Assembly: GCA_019426215.1 (NCBI GenBank)
Contig: CM033392.1
Location: 54,611,149 to 54,675,148, forward strand
Direction of reading: 5' to 3'
DNA: 64,000 nucleotides
Source: Buddleja alternifolia
Lineage: Eukaryota > Streptophyta > Magnoliopsida > Lamiales > Scrophulariaceae
In this document: positions 11,762-23,174 of the stretch, in pieces
How the letters are laid out: each line of letters starts with the position of its first letter
Position numbering within the stretch: position 1 is the first letter of the stretch
Program-made: the position numbers and the translations under genes
The notes under the pieces: generated by a model
Databases searched by the model: none
What the model saw: the letters and a program-made list of their open reading frames with translations, nothing else
Told to the model about the DNA's origin: nothing

Positions 11762-13177
11762 TGACACGAAAAATCCTTATGTGTATTAAACAGCAAGTGA
11801 ACTGGTCATGTGCAGTAATAAATTGAATTTTTAAGTCCGGAATGTCAAACCCATAGAGACTTGTATTTTAGATTGATTGAGTTTAAAGCAATTGAAATTA
11901 AATTATCACGATTGTATCACAAATTAAAGAAAAACTGAAAACAAGACTTGACAATGAGATTGAGATTCTTATGAGATAAAATAACTAAGGGTACATGCTT
12001 CAACCGTATTTCCTTGTTAATATATATGAATTATTCTTCGAATTATTAGACTAATAATGCTTTGGTGGAAATTCCTTAATTAATTACTACCCGATGTCTC
12101 AGCTGTAACAATCCTATGACTAATTGACGGTTCTCTAAATATGTCTATCCAAGAATCTAATCAACAACCATGCATTTATGTTTTAGAATTTTCCCGGATA
12201 AATTCGGCTAACAGCACCCGAGAATCTCTACCTATCTCTAGGGGCAATTCCACTATTTTTTCCGGATGATGTGTTAATTCCTTTAACCCCTAACCTATAT
12301 TCTCTCGAATGAATAGACTAGGCAAATTAGCAAACATATGGTGATAAAGCATATGATTGGAATAAAAGCACAAAATTAACACACAAGGCAATATAAAAAT
12401 TAATACGAACAATGACTTCATATATATATAAACTCATAAATTCGGCCTTCACATGGCCCTAGTTAAAGGAAAATTAGTTCATAATTGTAATTTAGAAAAT
12501 AATCAAAAACATAAAATTATTCATAGACAAATAATCTAGAACTAAAAATCTCCCTATTACGAATTGATGCAGAATCGTCGTTCTCTTCGTCTTGCTTGTC
12601 TTCTTGCTCAAAAATCTCTTCCAATGCTCAAATGTTTGAACCTCATTGTTTGTTATAAGAGGAGGTATTTATAGAATAGGATCTCCAAGTCTTCTACTTG
12701 AATTAGGTATCAAAACTTGCCAAAATTCTTCCAGCCGACCTCAACTTTCAAATGTCACCAACCCAATGTTCGAACGTTGTGATGTGGCATAAGTTGTGTG
12801 ACTGGGCGTTGACTAGGCTGACGTTCGAACGTTACATGTCCAACGTTCAAACGTTGGATGCAGTAGCAATTTCTCTTCTGCGCAGCGATATTGTTTTCTT
12901 CCTAACTTTCTCCAAAGACCTCCATTTTAGGTGATTCAAGCTGCCACATGAAGCTAAGACATAGCTCTACAACTTTTGTAGAAGATACATTTGTCAAATT
13001 CAGTCTCTAAGTACTCAGAAATTCTGCGTTTCCGACCAATTTTCCTCAATTGCAATAATTTTCCACCTTTACTCAATAAGCACACAAATTAAACGCATAT
13101 GTGGCATAAATCAGGCATAAACCAATGTAAATGCAATGAATGTGAAGCTCTAGAACACGTGAATCTCACACCTATCA
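11762..13177 (-). repeat. 5' LTR of the Athila-type element
   Basis: 1416-bp LTR, homologous to 1716-3112. On the minus strand it starts TGATAGGTGTGAG and ends CGTGTCA. A TATAAATA box on the minus strand (12666-12673) would start element transcription toward gag. Palindrome cluster at 12765-12856. Confidence 0.92.
12666..12673 (-). promoter_or_regulatory. TATA box of the Athila 5' LTR
   Basis: The minus strand reads TATAAATACCTCC, conserved in both LTRs. It lies downstream (on the minus strand) of the palindrome cluster at 12765-12856, so the palindromes occupy the upstream U3 position, about 90-190 bp from the TATA box. Confidence 0.55.
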
Positions 13178-13615
13178 TTCAATCAATATAGAGACAACAT
13201 GCAGAGAAAGGAGGCCATGGGGCTTATAAGTGCCATCACGAAACTGGGTGACATTTGGGAACAGGCTAGAGAAAGAGCAGAGATAGTAAAGACAGAGGGT
13301 AATGATGACTCAGACAGAACAACAAGGGATATGGATGGAGACGGCGGGCTAAATGATAGGGCGGGAGAGGGCTTGGACAAGATGAAGGCAAAGGACACTC
13401 TGTGGTGGAGACAAGAAAGGGGAAGACTCGATAGTGGACACATGAAGAGACTCAGTGGTAGACATAGTAGCCTATGCAATGGAAGAAGATTTGGTAAAGG
13501 AGAAGCTGAGGACCCTAAGCAAGGTGAATAGGGAAGGAAAAATGAGAGAGGAGAACTGGACACAGGTGGGAAGACAGAACTAGACGAAGATGCAGAAGAC
13601 ATGGTGAGTTTAGGT
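13178..13615. other. Unrecognised sequence with open frames on both strands
   Basis: The + frame 13199-13531 (110 codons, Lys/Glu/Arg/Gly-rich, charged) and the - frame 13644-13183 (153 codons, Ser/Pro/Leu-rich) overlap. Neither matches a family I know. The purine-rich top strand alone can keep both open. It may be part of an older transposon into which Athila inserted, because repeat copies flank the whole block. Confidence 0.35.
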
Positions 13616-13738
13616 AAAGAATCCTCACAAACACGATGTGACAACTAATATGTACCTTGCACGAGGCAGGGTAAAGACATTTTTATCCCTTGTAATAAGA
13701 GGCATAACCATGTGTGTTGGATGCCACGTAAATGAATA
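13616..13738. repeat. Repeat copy B flanking the Athila element
   Basis: Direct repeat of 1563-1683, sharing AAGAATCCTCACAAACACGA, GGCAGGGTAAA and GGCATAACCATG blocks. Together with copy A it brackets the Athila insertion. Confidence 0.6.
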
Positions 13739-14821
13739 CATGCACAACATCAATTCAAGATGTAACTTTATACTACTTTAGATTGTCTCTTTATCTCTTT
13801 GTATATAATGTTTAATTTTTCATCATATTATATTATATATAAATTGCTAAATTTAAGTTTCTAATATATGCGTTTTCTTAGGGAGATCATAACTAATAGT
13901 ATTATAGATGTCTAAGACTTCAAGAATCAACAAAATTTCGCTTTTTCATGGCACTTAATAGAAATGCATAAACGAATAAGAGGAACTTAGTCTCATCGTA
14001 AATTCACTTCAAATGATACAATCAAAAAAGGAGAAAAAGAAAACCAACAATCGTCTTCAGAAGAACGCAAGTGAAACTCTAACAAAGGTTTCTATACCAA
14101 AGCAACTTTAAAATAAACAAACCATCATTTCTGGGGAAATTGATGGGGGAAAAAACAACTAAAAATTAACAATCAGAAAGACAACATCAAAAATATATTT
14201 TCAAATAATGATGAAGAGACATTGAGCATTATATTAAAAAAAATAATGTAAACGGAAATCTATAAAGTCAAGTAAAAAAATAAAGTTGCAACGCCCAGAT
14301 CAAACAAGAGAAAAATTAGTGAGAAGTTCAAATAAGATGAATCATTATTTCTTTATATTTTATGTGCCCTCAGAATTTCATTCCTTTTCTTTCAAGCATT
14401 TAATATGTTTTATGTGCAATTCTCTTAATAATTTCGTATGAATCAACACGTGTTCTTTACCAGTAGTACAAAAAATTGGACATTTTTTTGCCCTTCTTTT
14501 CTGAAAGTTGTTAAATACCGATTTCGGAGAAGGCCCCACCTTGTAGTCCTCTTGTGAGTTATTTGAGAGAGAGAGTTGTTTAATTTTGAATTTCTGTGTC
14601 TGGCTCTGTTGTAGAAGAATGTAGAGTAGAGAAGAGGAGAGGGCTGACCTGACCTGACCGTTTCCCCTTCATTTCTTTCGTTGATTCGTTCATGGTCTTA
14701 ATTAATTACCTTCACGTTCGTTCGTTCGTTCTTGGTTTCTCCCTCTTTTTCCCTCTGTGTGTGATACTAATATTATAATTGTATGTATTCTTGATCGATC
14801 GCATCCCATTACCTTTCTGGG

Positions 14822-14853
<32 letters not shown>

Positions 14854-14865
14854 AATCAACATAAA
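13739..14865. promoter_or_regulatory. Upstream region and 5' UTR of the TBC gene
   Basis: AT-rich to about 14500, then a pyrimidine-rich 5' UTR-like stretch with GTTCGTTCGTTC repeats (14715-14733) and a CT microsatellite at 14826-14853 that ends 12 bp before the chosen ATG. Plant 5' UTRs often hold such Y-patches. No clear TATA box could be assigned. An in-frame upstream ATG at 14779 would read through the CT repeat. Confidence 0.45.
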
Positions 14866-16892
14866 ATGATGTATGGTGGAAATGGGAAGAAGAAGAATGA
14901 GGAGGAGCGGGGGATACCCGTATTGAATTTGAGGCCAAGCATCCATTCAAGAAGGGCTATGATGACAGTGAAATTCCAAGATCTGTATGGTTTCACAGTT
15001 GAAGGGAATGTGGATGATGTGAATGTATTGAATGAGGTTAGAGAGAAGGTCAGGGAACAAGGTAGGGTTTGGTGGGGTTTGGAGTCACACAAAGGTGCCA
15101 ATTGGTGGTATTTGGATCACACTACCACCACCAAATTCTCTGCTCTCGTCAATTCCATCACCCTCAAGAAGCTCATCAGGAAGGGTATCCCTCCCAATTT
15201 GAGGCCCAAGGTCTGGTTTTCCTTATCCGGCGCCGCCAAGAAGAAATCCACCGTTCCTGACACCTATTACAATGATCTCACTTCTGCTGTTCTCCATCAA
15301 GTCACCTCTGCAACCAAGCAGATCGATCATGTATGTAAACTAATCTTATTTGCTGTAATGTTTGTATCATTCTGTTAAATGTCTGATGCGTGTAGGCTTA
15401 CTATTCGGCTTAATATTCGTGTATGGGGTGCATCAGCTTCTTGAGTTAGCTTTTAATACATAATACACACAGTCAGGATTATCTGATGAATTTTACGGGT
15501 ACAATTCTTGTAAATGATCACGAGTCTTTGAGATAATGTTTGCTACGTTTTGTTTGACATGAATTGGCTCTAAACTTCTATTGATAGTGATCCTGAGAGT
15601 GGAAATTTCACTCATTTGTGAATATTTAAACAATATAAAACCTGATTAAAGGAAGTGATTACTAAGAAGCTACCAACTCGCATAATCATTTCTTCTATTA
15701 TATGGATGCAGGATCTCCCTCGAACTTTCCCTGGTCACCCATGGTTGGACACTCCAGACGGACATGCTGCTCTAAGGCGTGTTCTTGTTGGGTATTCTTT
15801 CCGAGATTCTGATGTCGGTTATTGTCAGGTGAATTTTCTTTATCATACTGATAATAAATGTTACTTGCTCATTTCTGTTTTTGCAAATCTGTTATCTCGA
15901 TAGAGTTGTGCCTTAATGAACTATGGTGCAGGGGTTAAATTATGTTGCGGCATTATTATTGCTTGTCATGAAAACTGAAGAAGATGCTTTCTGGATGCTC
16001 GCTGTTCTGTTAGAAAATGTGTTGGTCAATGATTGTTACACGAATAACTTGTCTGGATGTCACGTTGAACAAAAAGTGTTCAAAGATCTGCTGACCAAAA
16101 AGTGTCCGAGGTTGTGCCTCATTTTGTTTTGTCTGATGATGTAGCTGATATGATGTTATTTGGTTTACTAAAGATAAGAAGAAGAATAATGCAGGATAGC
16201 TGCTCATCTGGAAGCTTTGGAGTTTGATGTTTCTCTTGTTTGCACGGAGTGGTTTTTATGCTTATTCTCTAAAAGCATGCCTTCAGAGGTGAAAATGCAT
16301 CTATGTGTATTTAAATTTGCCTTGTATTAATAAACATCAAATTACCTGGATGATCATAACTAACACTTCCAGGTTGTCATTCCTTTCAGACAACTTTACG
16401 CATATGGGATGTCCTTTTCTATGAAGGGGCGAAGGTTTTATTTAATGTGGCATTAGCAATTTTTAAGGTAACATGTTTTGAAATAGGGATTTGCTTTGTT
16501 GTTTCAATTACTGAATATGCAAACATGAGAAGATTGGTAGAGTTTGTGTTTTGATGAATGCAGATGAATGAAGAAGAGTTGCTTATGACGCATCATGTTG
16601 GTGATGTGATTAATGTCATACAAAGAACTACTCATCACCTGTTTGATCCTGATGAATTATTGACGGTAACTTTAATATTTCTTCATCTTCTCATCTCGAA
16701 TTACTATAGCATGACCTTGTGGAATGTTTCATGTTCTGGTAGGTTGCCTTTGAAAAGATAGGGTTTATGACGACGACGAATATATCAAAGCAGAGGAAAA
16801 AGCAGGAGCCAGCTGTGATGGCAGAGCTTGATCAGAGAATAAGACGACTAAATTCCATAAATGGCCATGAGAAAAATAAGATAGTAGTATAA
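14866..16892 (+). CDS. TBC-domain Rab GTPase-activating protein
   Basis: Seven exons: 14866-15330, 15712-15828, 15932-16110, 16195-16288, 16390-16467, 16564-16665, 16743-16892. They join in frame with GT-AG introns into 394 aa. The TBC (Tre-2/Bub2/Cdc16) domain accelerates GTP hydrolysis by Rab GTPases in membrane traffic. Seen: [13 protein letters not shown] opening the domain (about residue 133), the arginine finger I-D-H-D-L-P-R (153-159, across the exon 1/2 join), the glutamine finger YCQG (192-195), and the later block [13 protein letters not shown]. Both catalytic fingers are intact, so activity is expected. Length and layout resemble Arabidopsis At3g07890 (from memory). The start at 14866 was preferred over the in-frame ATG at 14779 because the 29 extra residues are encoded by the CT repeat. 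Exon 5 uses the TTTCAG acceptor at 16389 rather than the nearer-consensus AG at 16372, since only the former gives the family sequence. Its target Rab is unknown. Confidence 0.93.
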
Positions 16893-17236
16893 TAGAGAGC
16901 TTCGCCACTCCAACAATTTGATGGGATTCACAAACTACTAGCATAAATAGATGTATAATTGTAAATTGTGGGCTGTGGAAATTTGTGTCCGAGTGACACT
17001 ACATCCTCATCATATTCAAACTGTCGCAAGGCAACTCTCCACTTGTCTTTGTTTTATAGAGGTTGATGTGTGTTTGAATGATCATTCCTGAGCCTTCTGT
17101 TAATATAATATTTTTTCTAAAAGGACTACTCATCAAAATGAAACCCTACTATTAGGAGTCAATAGCCAAGATTGGAGTTCAGAGTATGCAAAAATATTCA
17201 TCTACTCATCATATGCTCATTGCCACGGCTCCAATA
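16893..17236. other. Convergent 3' intergenic region
   Basis: 344 bp between the stop of the TBC gene (+) and the stop of the EDM2-like gene (-). Both 3' UTRs must end in or overlap this interval. No other feature seen. Confidence 0.7.
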
Positions 17237-20200
17237 TCAATCAGATACTTCAGGGAGATCTTCTAGTATGCAGTTTATATCACCATAGCCATCTGCAATA
17301 TCTGAGAAATCACCATAGCAATCTTGATTTTCTTCCATCAAATAATTAGAGACTGCATTGGGGCTAATCCCTCCTGAGTATTCCGTGTCCCGATTCTTGA
17401 TTATGTGCCTGTGTTCTACAGCTATCGCTTTGTGCTTGGTAGTCCAATCTGGTCGACTCCATAAGTATAAAGGTGGAGCATCCAGGTTCCATTGTTCCAT
17501 TTGCTGTTCATGCACATCTACTGAACCCGGAAGGTAAAAGGACTTCAAGAATATCCAGTTTAATACGGAAATCAGTGTGGTTCAGTTTTCAATATTATAA
17601 CCAAGTTTCTTTACACAACAAAGATAGAAGAAAAGAAAATAGGACAACTAAATCAATCTATACCTTGCCAGAGAAAATCTTGTCATCTTCCCAAATTAGG
17701 TCATACGGAATCTTTTTTCTATCCAAGCTGCGGTAGCACAAACAAATGATATGTGGACCAAGAAAATGACATGCCTTAAAAAATTTTGTGTTATCAATGC
17801 CTACCTTTCAGTCTCTTTGGGAACTATGAGGATGAGAAGCTTTGGGTTGAATTTTAGAGCCTTCTCTATAAATTGGTTGGCATGGAATGCTTGGACCCCA
17901 AAAGGAGGATTTAGCCCCATGATCTGTTCAAGATGCAAGCAATGCCTTCAGTGAAACAAAAAGGTACACCCTGACACAAGGATTTTGCTACTACAAAAAA
18001 TTGAAGGAAAGTTACCAATTTAGATCCTTCTGGTAAATCCTCCAAGCAGACACTCATCCAGTCCCTTTTCTCAAAATTGAAGTCATTCTAGATATAGGAA
18101 GATAAAATGATATGACTATAGAGTAGAGCGGCAGATAACTAAGATGAAGTACAAACAAGAACCAATACGACCCCGTATTGAAATTAGAAGGTTTTTGTCT
18201 CTTATTTCTAGAAAAACAAAAATAAAGTGGAGAGGATTGAGCAGGGTGGGGATATAAACACAAGAACTCTCACTTTTAAGTGAGAGACCAATGCTATTTA
18301 ACTAAATAGTTGTTGGCTTGAACTACAGGATTAAACGGATGAACACTGAAAAGAACTCAGCCTGAGGCAGTATGAAGGTGAAATTCGCCAAATATCCCAA
18401 AACCAAGAACCACATTTTTGTGGTATTTTAGTCAAACATAGTAGTCCACATTGGGATCTTCCTGGCAGAACAGCCCAAAGCTCAAATCTTTGGTGGTATT
18501 CAGGAATTATCGTATTTCCACTTGGGAATGGGATGTAACATCAAACATCAAGTCTAACTAAATGAAGGGCAAAGACAATCAGAATATGAAGAGCAAATCA
18601 TATTATAGTTTTCAATACAGTAATGTAAGCGCAAATATATAGAAGTATTATCTTAGGAATAACCAAGGATTTCATGGACAAGGGACCTTCCAGACCTAAG
18701 GCTTCCAATTGAGGGAACTTGAGATTTGGAGCAGGAATAAGAACACAAGAGCAGAAAATGCGAAAAACTTAGGAGATGTAATTGTCTTACTGAACATATA
18801 TATTGACATTAGCTTTCACGAATAATATGTCCCTGTTTACTACAGAAAGAAATGAAAATTCCATAATTGCAGTTAAGTTCTCCAAAAAGCTTACTCATTA
18901 TGCTTTTCTCTTCCTCTTTTTTTGGCACTGATGAGACAGAATAACAGATTCCTTCCAATAAGGAGATTATTTAAGGCAGGTGAATTGGTGTATGGATTTG
19001 TTAAGGTGAGTGTAATCCTTCCCCCAAGTTCAATTCCTTCAATCGAAACGCAACCTGAGGTCCGTTTTTGGGGAGTTTAGTAACAATTCCTAAATTTTAA
19101 AAATTTATTTGTCTTTAAAAACTACTATTTATATTTCAGATGTAATTGGTGTTTTTCCTCTTTTCTTTTGGAAGTAAATGGAGTATTTCCTTTTTGCTAT
19201 TGGTATTTTGACAAATTTGAATTTAAAGAAAAATGTAAAGGATGTGACTTTCAGATACATAATAGTACTGAAGGTGTATCATTGGTTACAAGTAAAACAA
19301 AAATGAAAATTTATTTGAAAAACTTAAATAGATATAGAAATTAAATAGGCAGCATATAACGTTGATGCAGTAATTTTTATATAATTATTTCTTTCATTAT
19401 GTGGTGCTGGCCTGGGGATATGAGGTAACAAAGAAAAAAAAAATACATTCCACAGAAGTAATTTCAAAATAACAATGTAATTTGTGTATAACCATGCAAC
19501 CTCTAAAACCGGACCGGACAGCAAACCAAAAAAGTGACTGGGTCACGGGTCACCAGTTCAACCGTCGGGTCAACCGGGGTCGAACCGGTGACATCATAAT
19601 TATGCAATAAATAATAATTAATATACTATTAAATATATAAAATATGAAAATATGAAAAAAAATATGTATTTCCTATATATATATGAAAATATGGAAAAAA
19701 AAATATGTATTTCCTTTATTTTGGGGGGCCAATTGCATATTTTTAGACTTTAAAGGGGTCAATTTCAGATTTTTAGAATTTAAAAAGTTGAATTTCATTA
19801 TTTTCAAAATCGTCCGGTTCAACCGGTTTTGACCAGTTCTGACCGGTTGAACCACGGTTCTGAGCGGTTCTGACCTGTTTTGACCCCTGAACGGTTTTTT
19901 CGCATAACCGGACCGATTTGATGACCGGTTCCGGTTTTTAGCGGTCCGATCGTCCAGGTCAATCCGGTTTTGACAACACTGGTTAGAGGATGGTAAATAC
20001 TTATTCGTAAATGTAACAATGTTGCAAAAATTGTGATAACGTTCAGGATCTTCTAATTAATGGGAAATTAGACCTATCTAACTTTAAATATATCTAAAGG
20101 TTGCTAAAATTATAGATCACAAAAAATAAAATATAATGTAACTGGTACCTTATCAAACTATATGCATTTTGTGCAGACACCGTACTAGCATTAACTTTTT

Positions 20201-23143
20201 GTGATTTAGACAGTGATACTTACTGCACTTCAACAAAATATTTATTAAGTAAATGGTTATTAAGTATCTTTTAAATCGCGTATTATGCACTATTTGATAT
20301 TATCCCAATTGATTTATATTTACACATAGCAATTAGGTATTTGGATGCGATGATATTGCAGTAATTTTGTTAGACAAACTAACAGAACTGGCAAATATCA
20401 AGATAACTATCTTGGGTTTCGGATTTAACCGAAATGTTCTATATTGAATAGGAATTAATGAATCACTGTATTAAGATACATTAATAATACTTAGACCCAA
20501 AGATTAATTCAATGTAATGCATTGGAGAGAATATGCATCTAGACTGATTGGTTGTAAATGACAGGTGAATGGACTTAACAAAATATCATTTCAAGAATAT
20601 AAAGTTTCACTGAAACATAACAACATATCATCTCCATCATAGTAATAAAGGATTTTGTTCATGTTGGTTCTTCTTTGAATTTTAATTACTACACTATTTT
20701 TCAAAAAAAAAAAAGAAGAAAGATAATCAAAAATACAAGAACAACTTGTGTGCACTTTACTAGTAAAACGCAAAATGAATAAAAACAGATATCTAATGTG
20801 TGAGGGCCCAGGAATATGAGCATCAAGTTCAATTGAATTTTCAACAGGTAAAGTAAATTACCCAAGCATGCAACTCTAGGAAAGCAATAGTCCCAATATA
20901 TTTAGAGTGCTTGTTGCAGAGATAAATAAAACTTATATGAAACTTATATGAAAGTATACCTTGGGTTGTATGAGGTCATAATTCTTGAAGAAGCATTTCT
21001 TTCCCATTCTATCAAGTTCTTCCTTCATTAAGCAGCTGAAATCATTTGATCCACAACAGAAATCGACTATCTGTTTCATAAAAATTATTTGCTCATATCA
21101 GTGCTTACTTTTTGTAAGGTTGCGATGCACAAAAGTTACATTCACTTCCACAATAAAATGTTTGGTTACATAGTTTAAGTGTTGCTACCAGAAATCTGAA
21201 AAAAAAAATGAATCTATAGTTAAAATAAAATGAGCACTTCGTGTGTTGGTGAAAGAAACATAAAAGCACTGTGAAGAAAGCTAGGGATTACATCAGAATT
21301 ATAAATTGGAATTTATTGTATGGTTCACTAGTTCTATTCCTAACTTATGATTCTTGAGGTTAGCATCTCAGAAGGCTGCAGCACAGGATAGATTATGGCT
21401 GTTTCAGGTCATATCCTCTATCAAGTTTGTTTTGCAGAGGCAATTGTGAAGATTGAGATGATCTACTTTTTGCATGTCTTTTATTGCATCTTGGTGGAAC
21501 TGCATTGATTTTAAGCCAATGAGGGGAGCTAGCAGCAGACTTCACAGTGGATGACAAATGAGGGTCACGGTAATGATTCGTAATGGTGTTTCTTGTTAAG
21601 TGTTTGGAGCCAAATGATATTACTTTTGTCATAATTTACTTCTGAAGAGCCTCTAGTTGAATGACACACTTCTGGATTCACCTTTTCTTGTCCACTCATT
21701 GTGGACTTGAAGAACTGTATAAGTTACAGCTTCTAATGTATCCCAAACAAGAGCCGTGGTGAAATATAATGCACCACTTTCATCTACTCTGATGGTTTCC
21801 TTTTCAACAAAATTGGTCATTCATCAAAATAGTAGTTAGAGACTAATTTATGTCCAGTGAGCAGCTATGAGATGACTGCCATTAGCCAACTATCTTGATG
21901 ATAATATATCTTTTTTCACATTTGTTTGAGTAAGTTACTAAGTATCAGACTTAAGAAAATCGAATGATACTGACATGCCAATGCAGACTAAACGTGCCAC
22001 TTCTGAAATGATTGCAGTGCTATATAAGATGCAGGATCGCCAGAATATTTAAGATAACAGATTATGTAATGAACTTTTAACTGAAAAGGGTATGCACTGT
22101 TCTTACTGTGTCACCATCTTGCACATAACAATGAAGCCGATTAACAACCTGCAGATTTGAACCAGTGCTTGTTAGCTTGATCTGGTACCAAGTCTTAATT
22201 AATAGAAAGTGCACCTAAGTAGATAAATAATAGCAGAGACTGAATTTGACGGAACTTAGAACAAATACAAACACAAGATACTGGGGCTTTGAATGTCCAC
22301 AACAGAAACAGAAGATAATCTTTTCGTTGAAAATATCCTTTTCACTTGTGATCCTCTTCACTCACTTCATGAACATGAAGTATTTAGTGTCAACTGGCCA
22401 AGACCTGTAAAGGTTTTGGTACTCATGCCACAGTTACAACTTTTTAAGGCTCCGTTTGTTTGTCAAAGAATGGAATCTGAATTGGGAATCAAATAACTGA
22501 TAATCAGATTTTCAGTTATCTGATTACATAATAGTGTTTGGTTGTATCTAGAAAGCTGACTAAGTAATTTTTTTAAAGTTTAGCTCATGCACATTTCGTA
22601 ACAAATGAAATTCACATTTTATGACTTTCATTAAATTAATCTTATTTTTTAATAAAGTTATTTGTATATGTTGTGCCACCTAAGTTTGTGAAATTTTTGT
22701 ACTAAAAAAATTAACACTTTTTGATATACTAAATATTATTTTGTACTCATATTTAAATATGTAGTTACTAAATAGTCAATTAATAAATGAGAAAGACTAG
22801 GACATGTCAAAACAATTAATGGGTCCAAAGTGTCCCATCACTTTGGAGCATCAACCGCCTGCTCTTTTTTTTTTCTTTTTTTTTTTTTGAAGATTTTATA
22901 AAAATTAATTAAATTGTGAAGCACAAACAATAGTAATTTTTAAAGAAAAAACTCTAATAGTTTCGGAAGCAGGGATATTATTTCATCATTCAGTATATTC
23001 AAACATTAATCATATATGCGTATTTATACTAATAATTTCATTTTAGTACTAGTTTACAGATATTTTTTCATAAATAAAATATAAAAATTTACAATATAGA
23101 TTTATGTAAAAATATATTTATTTATATACATGAATACATATAT

Positions 23144-23174
<31 letters not shown>

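Larger units (their letters stand above)
1716..13177 (-). mobile_element. Athila-type Ty3/gypsy LTR retrotransposon, defective
   Basis: An 11.5-kb element in minus orientation. Two LTRs of about 1.4 kb begin TG and end CA (1716-3112 and 11762-13177). A tRNA-Asp primer-binding site lies beside the right (5') LTR and a purine-rich tract beside the left (3') LTR. Between them, in minus order, are gag, protease, reverse transcriptase, RNase H, an integrase remnant and an extra 'plant transposon protein' ORF, which is the Athila layout. A 4-bp TTCA flanks both ends (1712-1715, 13178-13181). Frames are broken by stops and frameshifts, and the integrase core is absent, so it is non-autonomous now. 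The LTRs differ by scattered, mostly transition changes and a small indel (extra bases near 12341-12352), so the insertion is not recent. Confidence 0.92.

Noticed and set aside
13183..13644. 153-codon Ser/Pro/Leu-rich frame on the minus strand
   Set aside because: Composition mirrors a purine-rich opposite strand; no conserved motif; overlaps an equally open + frame.
14779..14865. Upstream in-frame start for the TBC protein
   Set aside because: The extension is mostly encoded by a CT microsatellite and has no family counterpart; the MMYGG start is preferred, though RNA data could reverse this.
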